Assembly (NCBI GenBank): GCA_029571495.1
Contig: JAKPSO010000391.1
Coordinates: 1-8,043, forward strand
Source of the DNA: Pseudomonadota bacterium
GTDB lineage: Bacteria; Pseudomonadota; Gammaproteobacteria; Burkholderiales; Casimicrobiaceae
Reading direction: 5' to 3'
Length of the DNA: 8,043 nt
Position numbers and translations under genes: made by a program. This document shows, in pieces, positions 1 to 5,929 of the stretch. The notes beneath the pieces were generated by a model. That model was not told the DNA's origin and searched no databases. It worked only from the letters and a program-made list of their open reading frames with translations. The number at the start of each line of letters is the position of its first letter. Within the stretch, counting starts at the first letter, position 1.

Positions 1-495
1 TTCGTGGACACGCCCGGCGCGTATCCCGGCGTGGGCGCGGAGGAGCGCGGACAATCCGAAGCGATTGGCCGCAACCTGGTGGAGATGGCGCAAATCAAGA
101 GCCCGATCATCGTTACGATCATCGGCGAAGGCGGTTCTGGCGGTGCGTTGGCGATCGCGGTTGGCGACGTGACGAGCATGTTGCAGTATTCGACCTACGC
201 AGTGATTTCGCCGGAAGGATGCGCTTCGATCTTGTGGAAGAGCGCAGAGCGCGCGGCTGATGCAGCCGAAAGCTTGGGCATTACGGCGGAGCGCTTGAAG
301 ACACTAAAACTGATCGACCATATCGTGCCGGAACCGCCAGGCGGCGCACATCGCGACCCCGTGGCCATGATGGGCAACTTGAAAAAGGTGCTCGTCAGCG
401 AACTCGCACGACTCACCGCGCTGAGCCCGGAAAAGCGCCTCACGGAGCGCCGCGCACGATTGGCGGGGTATGGCGCGTTTAAGGTTGCCAGTTAA
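1..495 (+). CDS. accA: Acetyl-CoA carboxylase carboxyltransferase subunit alpha, C-terminal half (5' end outside window)
   Basis: AccA and AccD form the carboxyltransferase that moves the carboxyl group from biotin carboxyl carrier protein to acetyl-CoA, giving malonyl-CoA for fatty acid synthesis in the cytoplasm. The reading frame is open from base 1 (Phe, then Val-Asp-Thr-Pro-Gly-Ala-Tyr), and 164 residues are visible; the family is about 320 long, so roughly the N-terminal half lies upstream. Family hallmarks are the PGVGAEERGQSEAI stretch, the glycine-rich IGEGGSGGALAI segment that helps shape the crotonase-fold active site, MLQYSTYAVISPEGCASILWKS, and LKLIDHIVPEPPGGAHR near the end. The GTG at position 4 is an internal valine codon, not a start. 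The stop is 45 bp before tilS on the same strand with no terminator between, so the two are probably co-transcribed. Identification is secure. Confidence 0.97.
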   Translation, partial: FVDTPGAYPGVGAEERGQSEAIGRNLVEMAQIKSPIIVTIIGEGGSGGALAIAVGDVTSMLQYSTYAVISPEGCASILWKSAERAADAAESLGITAERLKTLKLIDHIVPEPPGGAHRDPVAMMGNLKKVLVSELARLTALSPEKRLTERRARLAGYGAFKVAS

Positions 496-540
496 CTTCT
501 CCCAAAGCGCTCATGGCGTGCATGGCGAGCAGGTAGTCCC

Positions 541-1929
541 ATGAATGTTCCGATGCGTGAATCGGGCAGCCACTCAGCGGCTACCAAGAAGTTGCTCGTT
601 GCTGTAACGCGCGCAGCGGCTGATGCAGCCGGGGGTTGGGAGAAGACCGGCGTCACGAAAGTTTGCGTCGCGCTTTCTGGCGGCGTTGACTCGGTCGTTC
701 TTTTGCACGTGCTCTCGGAGCTGGCGAAACAGCAATCTTTCTGGACGTTGTCCGCGCATCACGTTCACCACGGCCTAAGCGCGAATGCTGATGCGTGGGA
801 AGCGCATTGCGCGTCCGTGTGCGATGCGCTTGCGATACCTTTCGCGAGTACGCGAGTAAACGTCGACAGGAATGCGGGCATTGGCTTGGAGGCTGCGGCG
901 CGGGAAGCCCGCTACCATGCGCTAGATGCGCTAGACACGGACGTAGTCGCCCTCGCGCATCATGCGCGCGATCACGCCGAGACAGTCTTGCTGCAGTTGT
1001 TGCGCGGATCCGGCCCAGCCGGGCTGGCGGCTATGCCGCGCCGCGCCGGGCGCTACGAGCGGCCGTTCCTGAACACTCCTCGCAGCGCGATTGAGGCGTA
1101 TGCCTTCGAACACGCTCTGACATGGATGGACGATGAGAGCAATCTCGACGCGCGCTTCTCTCGGAATCGTTTGCGTTTGAAGGTTTGGCCAGCGCTGGTA
1201 AACGCGTTTCCAAGCGCTGAGACGACACTGTCGCGCGCGGCGACCTTGCAAGCCGAGGCGACCGTACTGTTGGCTGATTTGGCGGCAATTGACTTGAAGG
1301 CCATCAGCGATGACGGCGTGCCTCGTGTGTCGCGCCTGCTCGCGCTCTCGCCAGAGCGTCGCGCGAACGTGCTGCGGCACTGGCTCGCGAGTAAAGGTCT
1401 TCCCGTTCCCTCGGCCGACACACTTCGTGAATGGCTTAAGCAGCTCGCGTCGACCAACCAGACTCAAGCGATCCAGCTCGGTTTTGCGAAAGATGGCGCG
1501 CGGGTGCGTGTCTACCGGGACCAGCTATCGGTCGAACGTCCGATCGGAGACTGGCGTGCTGTGCCGTGGACGGGCGAATCAGGCGTTGCGCTAGGCGCGG
1601 CGGGCACGGTGTGCTTTTCCGAGGCGTTGGACATCGTGACGACCTCGCTGCGCCAGCCTGTGGCGGGGGAGCGGTGGCTAATCCGCAAGCGCCTGCCCGG
1701 CGACCGCGTGAAGCTTTCCGCATCGTCGGGTCATGTGTCGCTGAAGAACGTGATGCAAAACGCAGGTGTTGCGCCGTGGCACCGCGACGTTTGGCCGCTC
1801 TTGATCTGCAACAACCAAATCGCGGCGATCGCTGGCTTGTTGACAGCGTATGACTATAAAGTGCGCGCAGGAGAGCGTGGCTTAACCTGCGAGTGGAAAC
1901 CCGCATGTGGCCAAGTGTGGCGTTCGTAG
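541..1929 (+). CDS. tilS: tRNA(Ile)-lysidine synthetase TilS
   Basis: TilS attaches lysine to C34 of the CAU-anticodon isoleucine tRNA using ATP, so that it reads AUA and is charged with Ile rather than Met. It is an essential cytoplasmic tRNA-modifying enzyme. The 462-residue product has the N-type ATP pyrophosphatase P-loop SGGVDS at residues 46-51. It is followed by the family stretches HHVHHGLS (73-80), GLEAAAREARYHAL (115-128), HHARDHAETVLLQLLRGSG (about 140-158) and NRLRLKVWPAL. A TilS-type C-terminal domain begins near residue 380 (RKRLPGDRVKL ... GVAPWHRDVWPLL). The length is a little above the E. coli protein (about 430). The ATG at 541 is chosen because an AGG at 531-533 sits 7 bases upstream; an ATG at 553 is a weaker alternative. 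accA-tilS adjacency is common in Burkholderiales. Confidence 0.96.
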   Translation: MNVPMRESGSHSAATKKLLVAVTRAAADAAGGWEKTGVTKVCVALSGGVDSVVLLHVLSELAKQQSFWTLSAHHVHHGLSANADAWEAHCASVCDALAIPFASTRVNVDRNAGIGLEAAAREARYHALDALDTDVVALAHHARDHAETVLLQLLRGSGPAGLAAMPRRAGRYERPFLNTPRSAIEAYAFEHALTWMDDESNLDARFSRNRLRLKVWPALVNAFPSAETTLSRAATLQAEATVLLADLAAIDLKAISDDGVPRVSRLLALSPERRANVLRHWLASKGLPVPSADTLREWLKQLASTNQTQAIQLGFAKDGARVRVYRDQLSVERPIGDWRAVPWTGESGVALGAAGTVCFSEALDIVTTSLRQPVAGERWLIRKRLPGDRVKLSASSGHVSLKNVMQNAGVAPWHRDVWPLLICNNQIAAIAGLLTAYDYKVRAGERGLTCEWKPACGQVWRS

Positions 1930-2005
1930 AATGGGTTCAGTGTGAGCCGCGTCGCGTTCATTCGCGTTGTTGGCAGCGTTCTGGCTTACTTTAATACCGT
2001 ACCTT

Positions 2006-2011
2006 AGGAGG
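2006..2011 (+). promoter_or_regulatory. Strong ribosome binding site of the Bug-family gene
   Basis: A complete AGGAGG lies 8 bases before the ATG at 2020. It is the best Shine-Dalgarno match seen before any gene here and fixes the start codon. It suggests a high translation rate, as expected for an abundant periplasmic binding protein. Confidence 0.9.
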
Positions 2012-2019
2012 CGTTAGTT

Positions 2020-2991
2020 ATGTTTACAAAGATTACGCGTGTCGCCGCGATGGTTGGCTGCGCGCTCGCAGCCGGTACCGCGCTTGCGGCATACCCCGAA
2101 AAACCGATTACTGTCGTCGTGCCGTTCGCAGCAGGCGGCCCGACCGACGTCGTCGCTCGTACGCTATCGCAGGCGATGGGGACACAGTTGAAAGGTTCGC
2201 TGATCGTAGAAAACGCTGGTGGTGCAGGTGGCACAATTGGCGCGGGCAAAGTGGCACGCGCAGCGGGTGACGGTTATACGCTGCTGTTTCACCACATCGG
2301 CATGTCTACAGCGCCGTCGCTGTATCGCAAGCTTGATTTCAAACCGCTGGATGACTTCATCCCGATTGGTGCGGTCGTAGACGTACCGATGACGCTCATC
2401 GCGAAACCACAAACGACCCAGACCAACGCCAAAGACCTGCTCGCGTACATCCGTGCGAACAAGGAGAAGATCAATCTGGCAAACGCCGGCGTTGGCTCGG
2501 CGTCGCACCTGTGCGGTTTGCTGCTTCAAAGCGCAATGAAGACTGACCTGACGACGGTTCCGTTCTCGGGCACCGGCCCCGCGATGACCGCGCTACTCGG
2601 CGGCAACGTTGACATCATGTGCGACCAAACGACCAACACGACCGGCCAAATCAAGGGCGGAAAAGTCAAGGCGTTCGCGGTGACGAGCAAAAACAAACTG
2701 GCGAACTTCCCGGATCTGCCACCACTCGCCAGTGAGCTCCCAGGCTTCGAAGTCGGCGTTTGGCACATCCTCTACGCCCCGAAGAACACTCCGGCGGACG
2801 TGGTTGCGAAGCTGCAATCGGCGCTGCAAGCGGCGATAAAAGATCCGATGTTCGCCGCGAAGATGAAAGAACTGGGTGCGGAGATCATGTCGGCCGACCG
2901 TCAGACTTCCGCCGGCGCTAAGACTCTGCTTGCCGCTGAAATCAGCAAGTGGGCACCGATTATTCAAGCCGCCAAAGTCTACGCAGACTAA
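2020..2991 (+). CDS. Bug family (TctC-like) periplasmic solute-binding protein
   Basis: This 323-residue protein belongs to the Bug/TctC family of extracytoplasmic receptors, which bind carboxylates, amino acids or other small metabolites and in some cases feed a TctAB membrane transporter. The N-terminus is a Sec signal peptide: Lys-4 and Arg-7, a hydrophobic core, and a likely cut after Ala-Leu-Ala at residue 23 or 24, before YPEKP. The family signature follows at residues 25-46 (YPEKPITVVVPFAAGGPTDVVA), with the PFxAGGxxD ligand-pocket loop. Later family-like segments include LLFHHIGMSTAPSLYRKLDFKPLDDF, VPFSGTGPAMTALLGGNVDIM and VWHILYAPKNTPADVVAKL. Length is typical. No TctA or TctB gene is adjacent, so it is an orphan receptor, as is common in Burkholderiales. 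It lies 90 bp after tilS and ends at its own terminator. The ligand cannot be read from the sequence. Confidence 0.95.
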   Translation: MFTKITRVAAMVGCALAAGTALAAYPEKPITVVVPFAAGGPTDVVARTLSQAMGTQLKGSLIVENAGGAGGTIGAGKVARAAGDGYTLLFHHIGMSTAPSLYRKLDFKPLDDFIPIGAVVDVPMTLIAKPQTTQTNAKDLLAYIRANKEKINLANAGVGSASHLCGLLLQSAMKTDLTTVPFSGTGPAMTALLGGNVDIMCDQTTNTTGQIKGGKVKAFAVTSKNKLANFPDLPPLASELPGFEVGVWHILYAPKNTPADVVAKLQSALQAAIKDPMFAAKMKELGAEIMSADRQTSAGAKTLLAAEISKWAPIIQAAKVYAD

Positions 2992-3020
2992 TCTGAGCAG
3001 ATTGACCGCGTAAAAACAGA

Positions 3021-3055
3021 AACACCGCCCAGCGAACGCTGCGCGGTGTTTTGTT
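3021..3055 (+). terminator. Rho-independent terminator after the Bug gene, possibly bidirectional
   Basis: A 13-base arm (3021-3033, AACACCGCCCAGC) pairs with 3038-3050 at 12 of 13 positions around a GAAC loop, followed by TTGTT. The hairpin starts 30 bp after the Bug stop codon. On the minus strand the same hairpin is followed by TCTGTTTTTA, a usable U-tract, and the minus-strand zinc-ribbon gene ends 42 bp from it. It therefore probably serves both converging genes. Confidence 0.88.
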
Positions 3056-3096
3056 ATTCGGACTGAACAATGCCCGACGGGCCTTGAGCGTGAGCG

Positions 3097-3339
3097 CTAT
3101 TCGCCGCCCGTGCCCGTCTTCTCTGCGGCGACTTCGTCGTCCGGTTTTTCGAGAAGTTTAGTTAAGCAACCTGCACAGGTGAATACTGTGCGTCCGCCAA
3201 CCTTGCGCGTCTTCCCGCCACGGATAATGGCGGGCTGCTTGCAAGTGCCACACAAACGAGTCCAACTACCGGCAACGGAACGTTTGCGCGGCGTGGCGGT
3301 TTGTTGACGAAATTTGGCGATCTGATTCGGATCGAGCAT
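3097..3339 (-). CDS. Small four-cysteine zinc-ribbon-like protein of unknown function
   Basis: An 80-residue, basic, soluble protein with two cysteine pairs, C30-x-x-C33 and C55-x-x-C58, separated by 21 residues. This is the usual layout of a zinc ribbon that binds one zinc ion. The knuckles read CGTC and CAGC and are joined by a Gly/Lys/Arg-rich loop (RGGKTRKVGGRT). The N-terminus (MLDPNQIAKFRQQ) looks helical, and the tail is acidic then Gly-rich (DDEVAAEKTGTGGE). There is no signal peptide or membrane segment. I do not recognise a named family. Nucleic-acid or protein binding is plausible from the fold type only. The ATG at 3337-3339 has a modest AGGG upstream. The gene converges on the terminator at 3021-3055 and diverges from the membrane-protein gene starting at 3461. 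The ordered cysteines and its fit between regulatory elements support a real gene. Confidence 0.75.
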   Translation of the reverse strand: MLDPNQIAKFRQQTATPRKRSVAGSWTRLCGTCKQPAIIRGGKTRKVGGRTVFTCAGCLTKLLEKPDDEVAAEKTGTGGE

Positions 3340-3390
3340 GGATGTCGTCGCCCTGAGTTACGCTTTTCGCACCACTGAAACGGCAATTCG

Positions 3391-3406
3391 TGTAAAAAGA
3401 TTTACA
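3391..3406. promoter_or_regulatory. Perfect inverted repeat TGTAAA-N4-TTTACA (possible operator)
   Basis: Two 6-base arms match perfectly around AAGA in the AT-rich gap between two divergent genes, 52 bp from the zinc-ribbon start and 55 bp from the plus-strand ATG. The form is that of a dimeric regulator's binding site. TTTACA also resembles a -35 hexamer, but I see no good -10 at the right spacing. Function is inferred from position and symmetry only. Confidence 0.35.
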
Positions 3407-3411
3407 TGAAA

Positions 3412-3429
3412 TGCAATCGAGGCATTGCA
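3412..3429. promoter_or_regulatory. Perfect inverted repeat TGCAAT-N6-ATTGCA (possible operator)
   Basis: A second perfect 6-base inverted repeat starts 6 bp after the first one ends and has a different sequence. The arms surround CGAGGC. The centres of the two repeats are about 22 bp apart, roughly two turns of the helix, so proteins bound at both would lie on the same face. No regulator gene is nearby to suggest what binds. Confidence 0.3.
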
Positions 3430-3454
3430 ATAAAGCGTTGTATTTTCAACGGCC

Positions 3455-3460
3455 TATATT
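3455..3460 (+). promoter_or_regulatory. Possible -10 element before the small membrane-protein gene
   Basis: TATATT differs from the TATAAT consensus at one base and lies directly against the ATG at 3461. If used, transcription would begin near 3467, inside the longest possible reading frame, so translation would have to start at 3494 or 3497. No clear -35 hexamer is found 16-18 bp upstream, so the call is weak. Confidence 0.25.
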
Positions 3461-3883
3461 ATGTCTCAAAAGCGCTTTTTTTGCCACTCCCACATGATGA
3501 AAATACCACCCAGCTATTCGCGCCAGTCCGGCGGCTTCCTATTACCGCTCATCCTCGTCGTAGTTCTGCTCGCGGCGATTTACGCCGTTGTGGTGTGGAA
3601 GTGGAGCTACTCAGACGGCGAACGCGTCGGCGTGGTGCAGAAGTTTTCGCGCAAGGGATGGATCTGCAAAACGTGGGAGGGGGAGCTCAATATGGTCGTC
3701 CTGCCCGGCGCATTGCCAGAAAAATTCTTCTTCACGGTGTGGGACGAAACGGTTGCGGCGGACATTAACCGCAACGTGGGCAAGCGCGTGTCACTGCATT
3801 ACACCGAAAAAGTCGGATTGCCGACGAGCTGCTTCGGCGACACTCGTTACTACATACACAAAGTCAAGCTCACTACGGAATAG
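3461..3883 (+). CDS. Small membrane-anchored protein of unknown function, single N-terminal TM segment
   Basis: The longest frame gives 140 residues: a basic N-terminus, one hydrophobic helix (about residues 25-46), then a soluble domain of about 95 residues that should face the periplasm by the positive-inside rule. The domain is distinctive (WSYSDGERVGVVQKFSRKGWICKTWEGEL, then LPEKFFFTVWDE and GKRVSLHYTEKVGLPTSCFGDTRYYI). Its two cysteines, C69 and C124, could form a disulfide. It resembles short uncharacterised betaproteobacterial proteins I recall, but no function can be given. The true start is uncertain: 3461 has no Shine-Dalgarno and abuts a -10-like TATATT, while ATGs at 3494 and 3497 also lack one but give the short tail usual for a membrane anchor. 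The 3' end overlaps convergent kdsB by 11 bp. Confidence 0.8.
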   Translation: MSQKRFFCHSHMMKIPPSYSRQSGGFLLPLILVVVLLAAIYAVVVWKWSYSDGERVGVVQKFSRKGWICKTWEGELNMVVLPGALPEKFFFTVWDETVAADINRNVGKRVSLHYTEKVGLPTSCFGDTRYYIHKVKLTTE

Positions 3884-4628
3884 CGCGTAGCAAACGTTCG
3901 TAGTCTTCGGGTGTGTCGACGCCCGGGGGCAAAGGCTCATTCACCACTCCGACCGCGATACGGTAGCCGTGCGCCAGCGCGCGCAACTGCTCAAGCGACT
4001 CGAACCGCTCGATAGCCGGCACCGCCAACGTCGGGAACGTGCGCAAAAACGACGCTCGGTATGCATAGAGCCCAATGTGCCGATACAACGGCAGCCCCGG
4101 CGGCATTGCGTGCACGCTTGCGGCCCAAGCGTCGCGCGCATAGGGAATCGGCGCGCGACTGAAATAGAGGGCGAGGCCGGTTTCATCCAACACGCATTTC
4201 ACGATGTTTGGATTGATTGCCTCGGCCGCGTCGTGAATTGGGTGGCACAGCGTCGCGATCGAAGCTTGCGGTTTTTCGGCCAACAACCCGGCGACGCGAT
4301 CGATCGCAAATGCTGGGATGAGTGGCTCGTCGCCTTGCACATTCACGACAATCGCATCGTCGTCCAGCCCCAGTTTCGCAGCAACCTCAGCTAGGCGGTC
4401 CGTACCCGTGGGGTGGTCGTCCCGCGTCATCGCGATCTGCACGTCGTTCGCGGCACAAGCTGCGGCGATCCGCGGGTCGTCAGTCGCTACCACGATGCGA
4501 GTGGCCGTGGACAAAGCAGCACGCTCGGCGACGCGCACCACCATAGGTTTACCGGCGATGTCGATCAGCGGCTTGCCGGGGAAGCGCGTCGAAGCGTAAC
4601 GCGCAGGAATTACAACAATGAAACTCAT
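3873..4628 (-). CDS. kdsB: 3-deoxy-manno-octulosonate cytidylyltransferase (CMP-Kdo synthetase)
   Basis: KdsB makes CMP-Kdo from CTP and Kdo in the cytoplasm. This is the activated sugar that is added to lipid A to begin the lipopolysaccharide inner core. The 251-residue product has family-typical length and motifs: the nucleotide-binding IPARYASTRFPGKPL (residues 7-21), VVATDDPRI (47-54), HPTGTDR (72-78), VVNVQGDEPLI (94-104, with the metal-binding Asp), YRHIGLYAYR, and the final GVDTPEDYERL. The ATG at 4626-4628 gives the canonical MSFIVVIPARY start. It lies 21 bp after the stop of the Trm112-like gene in the same direction and is the last gene of the lipopolysaccharide unit. Its 3' end runs 11 bp into the convergent membrane-protein gene, with no hairpin terminator seen. 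Confidence 0.97.
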   Translation of the reverse strand: MSFIVVIPARYASTRFPGKPLIDIAGKPMVVRVAERAALSTATRIVVATDDPRIAAACAANDVQIAMTRDDHPTGTDRLAEVAAKLGLDDDAIVVNVQGDEPLIPAFAIDRVAGLLAEKPQASIATLCHPIHDAAEAINPNIVKCVLDETGLALYFSRAPIPYARDAWAASVHAMPPGLPLYRHIGLYAYRASFLRTFPTLAVPAIERFESLEQLRALAHGYRIAVGVVNEPLPPGVDTPEDYERLLRAIP

Positions 4629-4649
4629 GAGTCCGGGTCGAAGCGTCGG

Positions 4650-4838
4650 CTACGCGAGCGCCTCGACCTCTTCCGCGCTCATTTTGCGTGCCTCTTCCTC
4701 AAGCATCACAGGCATTCCGTCGCGGATGGGGTACGCGAGCCGCGCCGACTTCGACAACAACTCTTGCTTGTCACGATCAAACATAAGCGCCCCCTTGGTC
4801 ACAGGGCAGACAAGAATTTCAAGCAGTTTCGGGTCCAT
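4650..4838 (-). CDS. Trm112/YcaR-family small protein
   Basis: A 62-residue protein of the Trm112-like (YcaR, UPF0434) family: MDPKLLEILVCPVTKGAL, then ELLSKSARLAYPIRDGMPVMLEEEAR. The eukaryotic and archaeal relatives are zinc-containing partners that activate methyltransferases; the bacterial role is unsettled. Only one cysteine (C11) remains, where zinc-binding members have CPxC and further cysteines, so this copy probably binds no zinc in the usual way. I recall CPVTKG as normal in betaproteobacterial members. The internal ATG at 4836-4838 is chosen over an ATG at 4961 because it gives the exact family N-terminus; the longer form would lie deep inside lpxK. The gene overlaps the end of lpxK by 20 bp and precedes kdsB, a placement conserved across many proteobacteria, which suggests translational coupling. 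Confidence 0.92.
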   Translation of the reverse strand: MDPKLLEILVCPVTKGALMFDRDKQELLSKSARLAYPIRDGMPVMLEEEARKMSAEEVEALA

Positions 4839-5877
4839 CGTCGACAGTCTCAGTAGGGGAATATTTCTCGGCCGCGCGCCGCACCAATCGCAACAGTTTA
4901 CGCTTGGTCTCCGTCGCAAGATGCACCCGCATTGGTACGACCCACATGCGGTGATCGGCAAACTCTCGACACTTCGCGGCGTCCTTCTCAGTCATCAAAA
5001 TCGAGCGATTCCCGATTTGTTCAAAATCGCTCGCCTTAAATTCATGATGATCTGGAAACGCAAACAGTTGGCCGTCGACGCCGGCGCGCTCAAGAGCCTT
5101 GGCGAATTGACCTGGGTTGGCAATGCCGGCGACTACCGCAGGGCGCGAGCCGCCAAACGTGTTGAGTTGTGTGCGACGGTCAGGTTGCACGAGAGCATAC
5201 GCCTCCGAAATTCGGCGGCGCGCGACATGATGATTACCAATCTTGTAGCCGGTCTCCGGAATCCACCACGACGGTGAAATGCGGAGGCCGCATTCCCGTG
5301 CACGATCCACGGACTCGCGCAATGGACCGGCGGGCATCAATAGTTCGTTGCCATAGTGCCGCTCGTTGCTCATCACTTCAATTTCAACGTCACGCATCAA
5401 CGCGTAATGCTGTAACGCGTCATCAGCAACCAACACGTCGACTTCTGGATGACGATCTAGTAACGCATTAGCCGCCAGCACACGCTTCGCACAGACAACC
5501 ACCGGCACGCCAAGCGCAAAGTGCAGCAGCGGCTCGTCGCCGACGTCCGAGGCGCGTGAACGTGCCGTCACGTGACGAGGCGTACTTGGACTCACGGGAT
5601 AGCCGCGACAGATGATGCCGGGCTTGTACCCCGCCTGCAGCAAACAACGCACAACAGCTTGCGTCACTGGCGTCTTGCCAGCGCCACCGACGACGATATT
5701 GCCCACCACGACGACCGGAACACCAGGATGGGAGCGCTTAAACGTACCGCCGCGATAAAGCTCGCGCCGCAACTTCACGGCTCGACCAAAAATCCATGCG
5801 GCGGGCGACAGAAGGGTCGCCAAAGTCGTGGGGGGCGACGTCCACCAGATCCGTTCAAAAAAGGCGCTCAGTGCCAC
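4819..5877 (-). CDS. lpxK: Tetraacyldisaccharide 4'-kinase LpxK
   Basis: LpxK phosphorylates the 4' position of the tetraacyldisaccharide 1-phosphate to make lipid IVA, at the cytoplasmic face of the inner membrane. The 352-residue product begins with a hydrophobic, membrane-associating region (FFERIWW ... LLSPAAWIFG). A Walker A-type loop follows, GNIVVGGAGKTP (59-70), then RGY (91-93), VGDEP (112-116), the Walker B-like DDALQH (152-157), MPAGPLRE (181-188), GIANPGQF (251-258), FPDHHEF (274-280) and MTEKDAAKC (295-303). The DDA is unusual, since the family normally has DDG there. The GTG at 5877 is taken as start because it yields the family's opening residues, although the Shine-Dalgarno is weak. 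It lies 52 bp after exbD and overlaps the Trm112-like gene by 20 bp. Confidence 0.96.
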   Translation of the reverse strand: MALSAFFERIWWTSPPTTLATLLSPAAWIFGRAVKLRRELYRGGTFKRSHPGVPVVVVGNIVVGGAGKTPVTQAVVRCLLQAGYKPGIICRGYPVSPSTPRHVTARSRASDVGDEPLLHFALGVPVVVCAKRVLAANALLDRHPEVDVLVADDALQHYALMRDVEIEVMSNERHYGNELLMPAGPLRESVDRARECGLRISPSWWIPETGYKIGNHHVARRRISEAYALVQPDRRTQLNTFGGSRPAVVAGIANPGQFAKALERAGVDGQLFAFPDHHEFKASDFEQIGNRSILMTEKDAAKCREFADHRMWVVPMRVHLATETKRKLLRLVRRAAEKYSPTETVDDGPETA

Positions 5878-5929
5878 GTTCGTGTCGCCTATCGGCTAAG
5901 CGTAATAGCGATGGCGTTCCACCGCACGG

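Noticed and set aside
931..1467. 178-codon open frame on the minus strand inside tilS
   Set aside because: It is wholly antisense to tilS, has an Arg-rich composition typical of shadow frames in GC-rich DNA, and shows no recognisable domain.
1970..1997. Possible promoter before the Bug gene: TTGGCA (1970-1975), 16-bp spacer, TAATAC (1992-1997)
   Set aside because: The -35 is good (5 of 6), but TAATAC matches TATAAT at only 3 of 6, and transcription would begin almost at the ribosome site. A promoter in this 90-bp gap is likely, but this pair is not convincing.
1930..2019. tRNA gene or terminator after tilS
   Set aside because: I looked for a cloverleaf or a stem with a T-run in this gap and found neither.
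3072..3082. GCCCG-A-CGGGC palindrome between the terminator and the zinc-ribbon gene
   Set aside because: With a single central base it cannot form a full hairpin, no T-run follows, and it is short for GC-rich DNA.
3406..3768. 120-codon plus-strand frame overlapping the small membrane-protein gene
   Set aside because: It is in a different frame from the TM-containing product, becomes Arg-rich past its first third, and has no domain. The frame at 3461-3883 has far better protein character.
4839..4961. Longer start for the Trm112-like gene at 4961
   Set aside because: It would add 41 residues lying inside lpxK in another frame, while the MDPKLLEILVCP start is the family's own.
4618..5277. 219-codon open frame on the plus strand opposite the Trm112-like gene and lpxK
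   Set aside because: It lies antisense to two confidently identified genes and has no domain or ribosome site.
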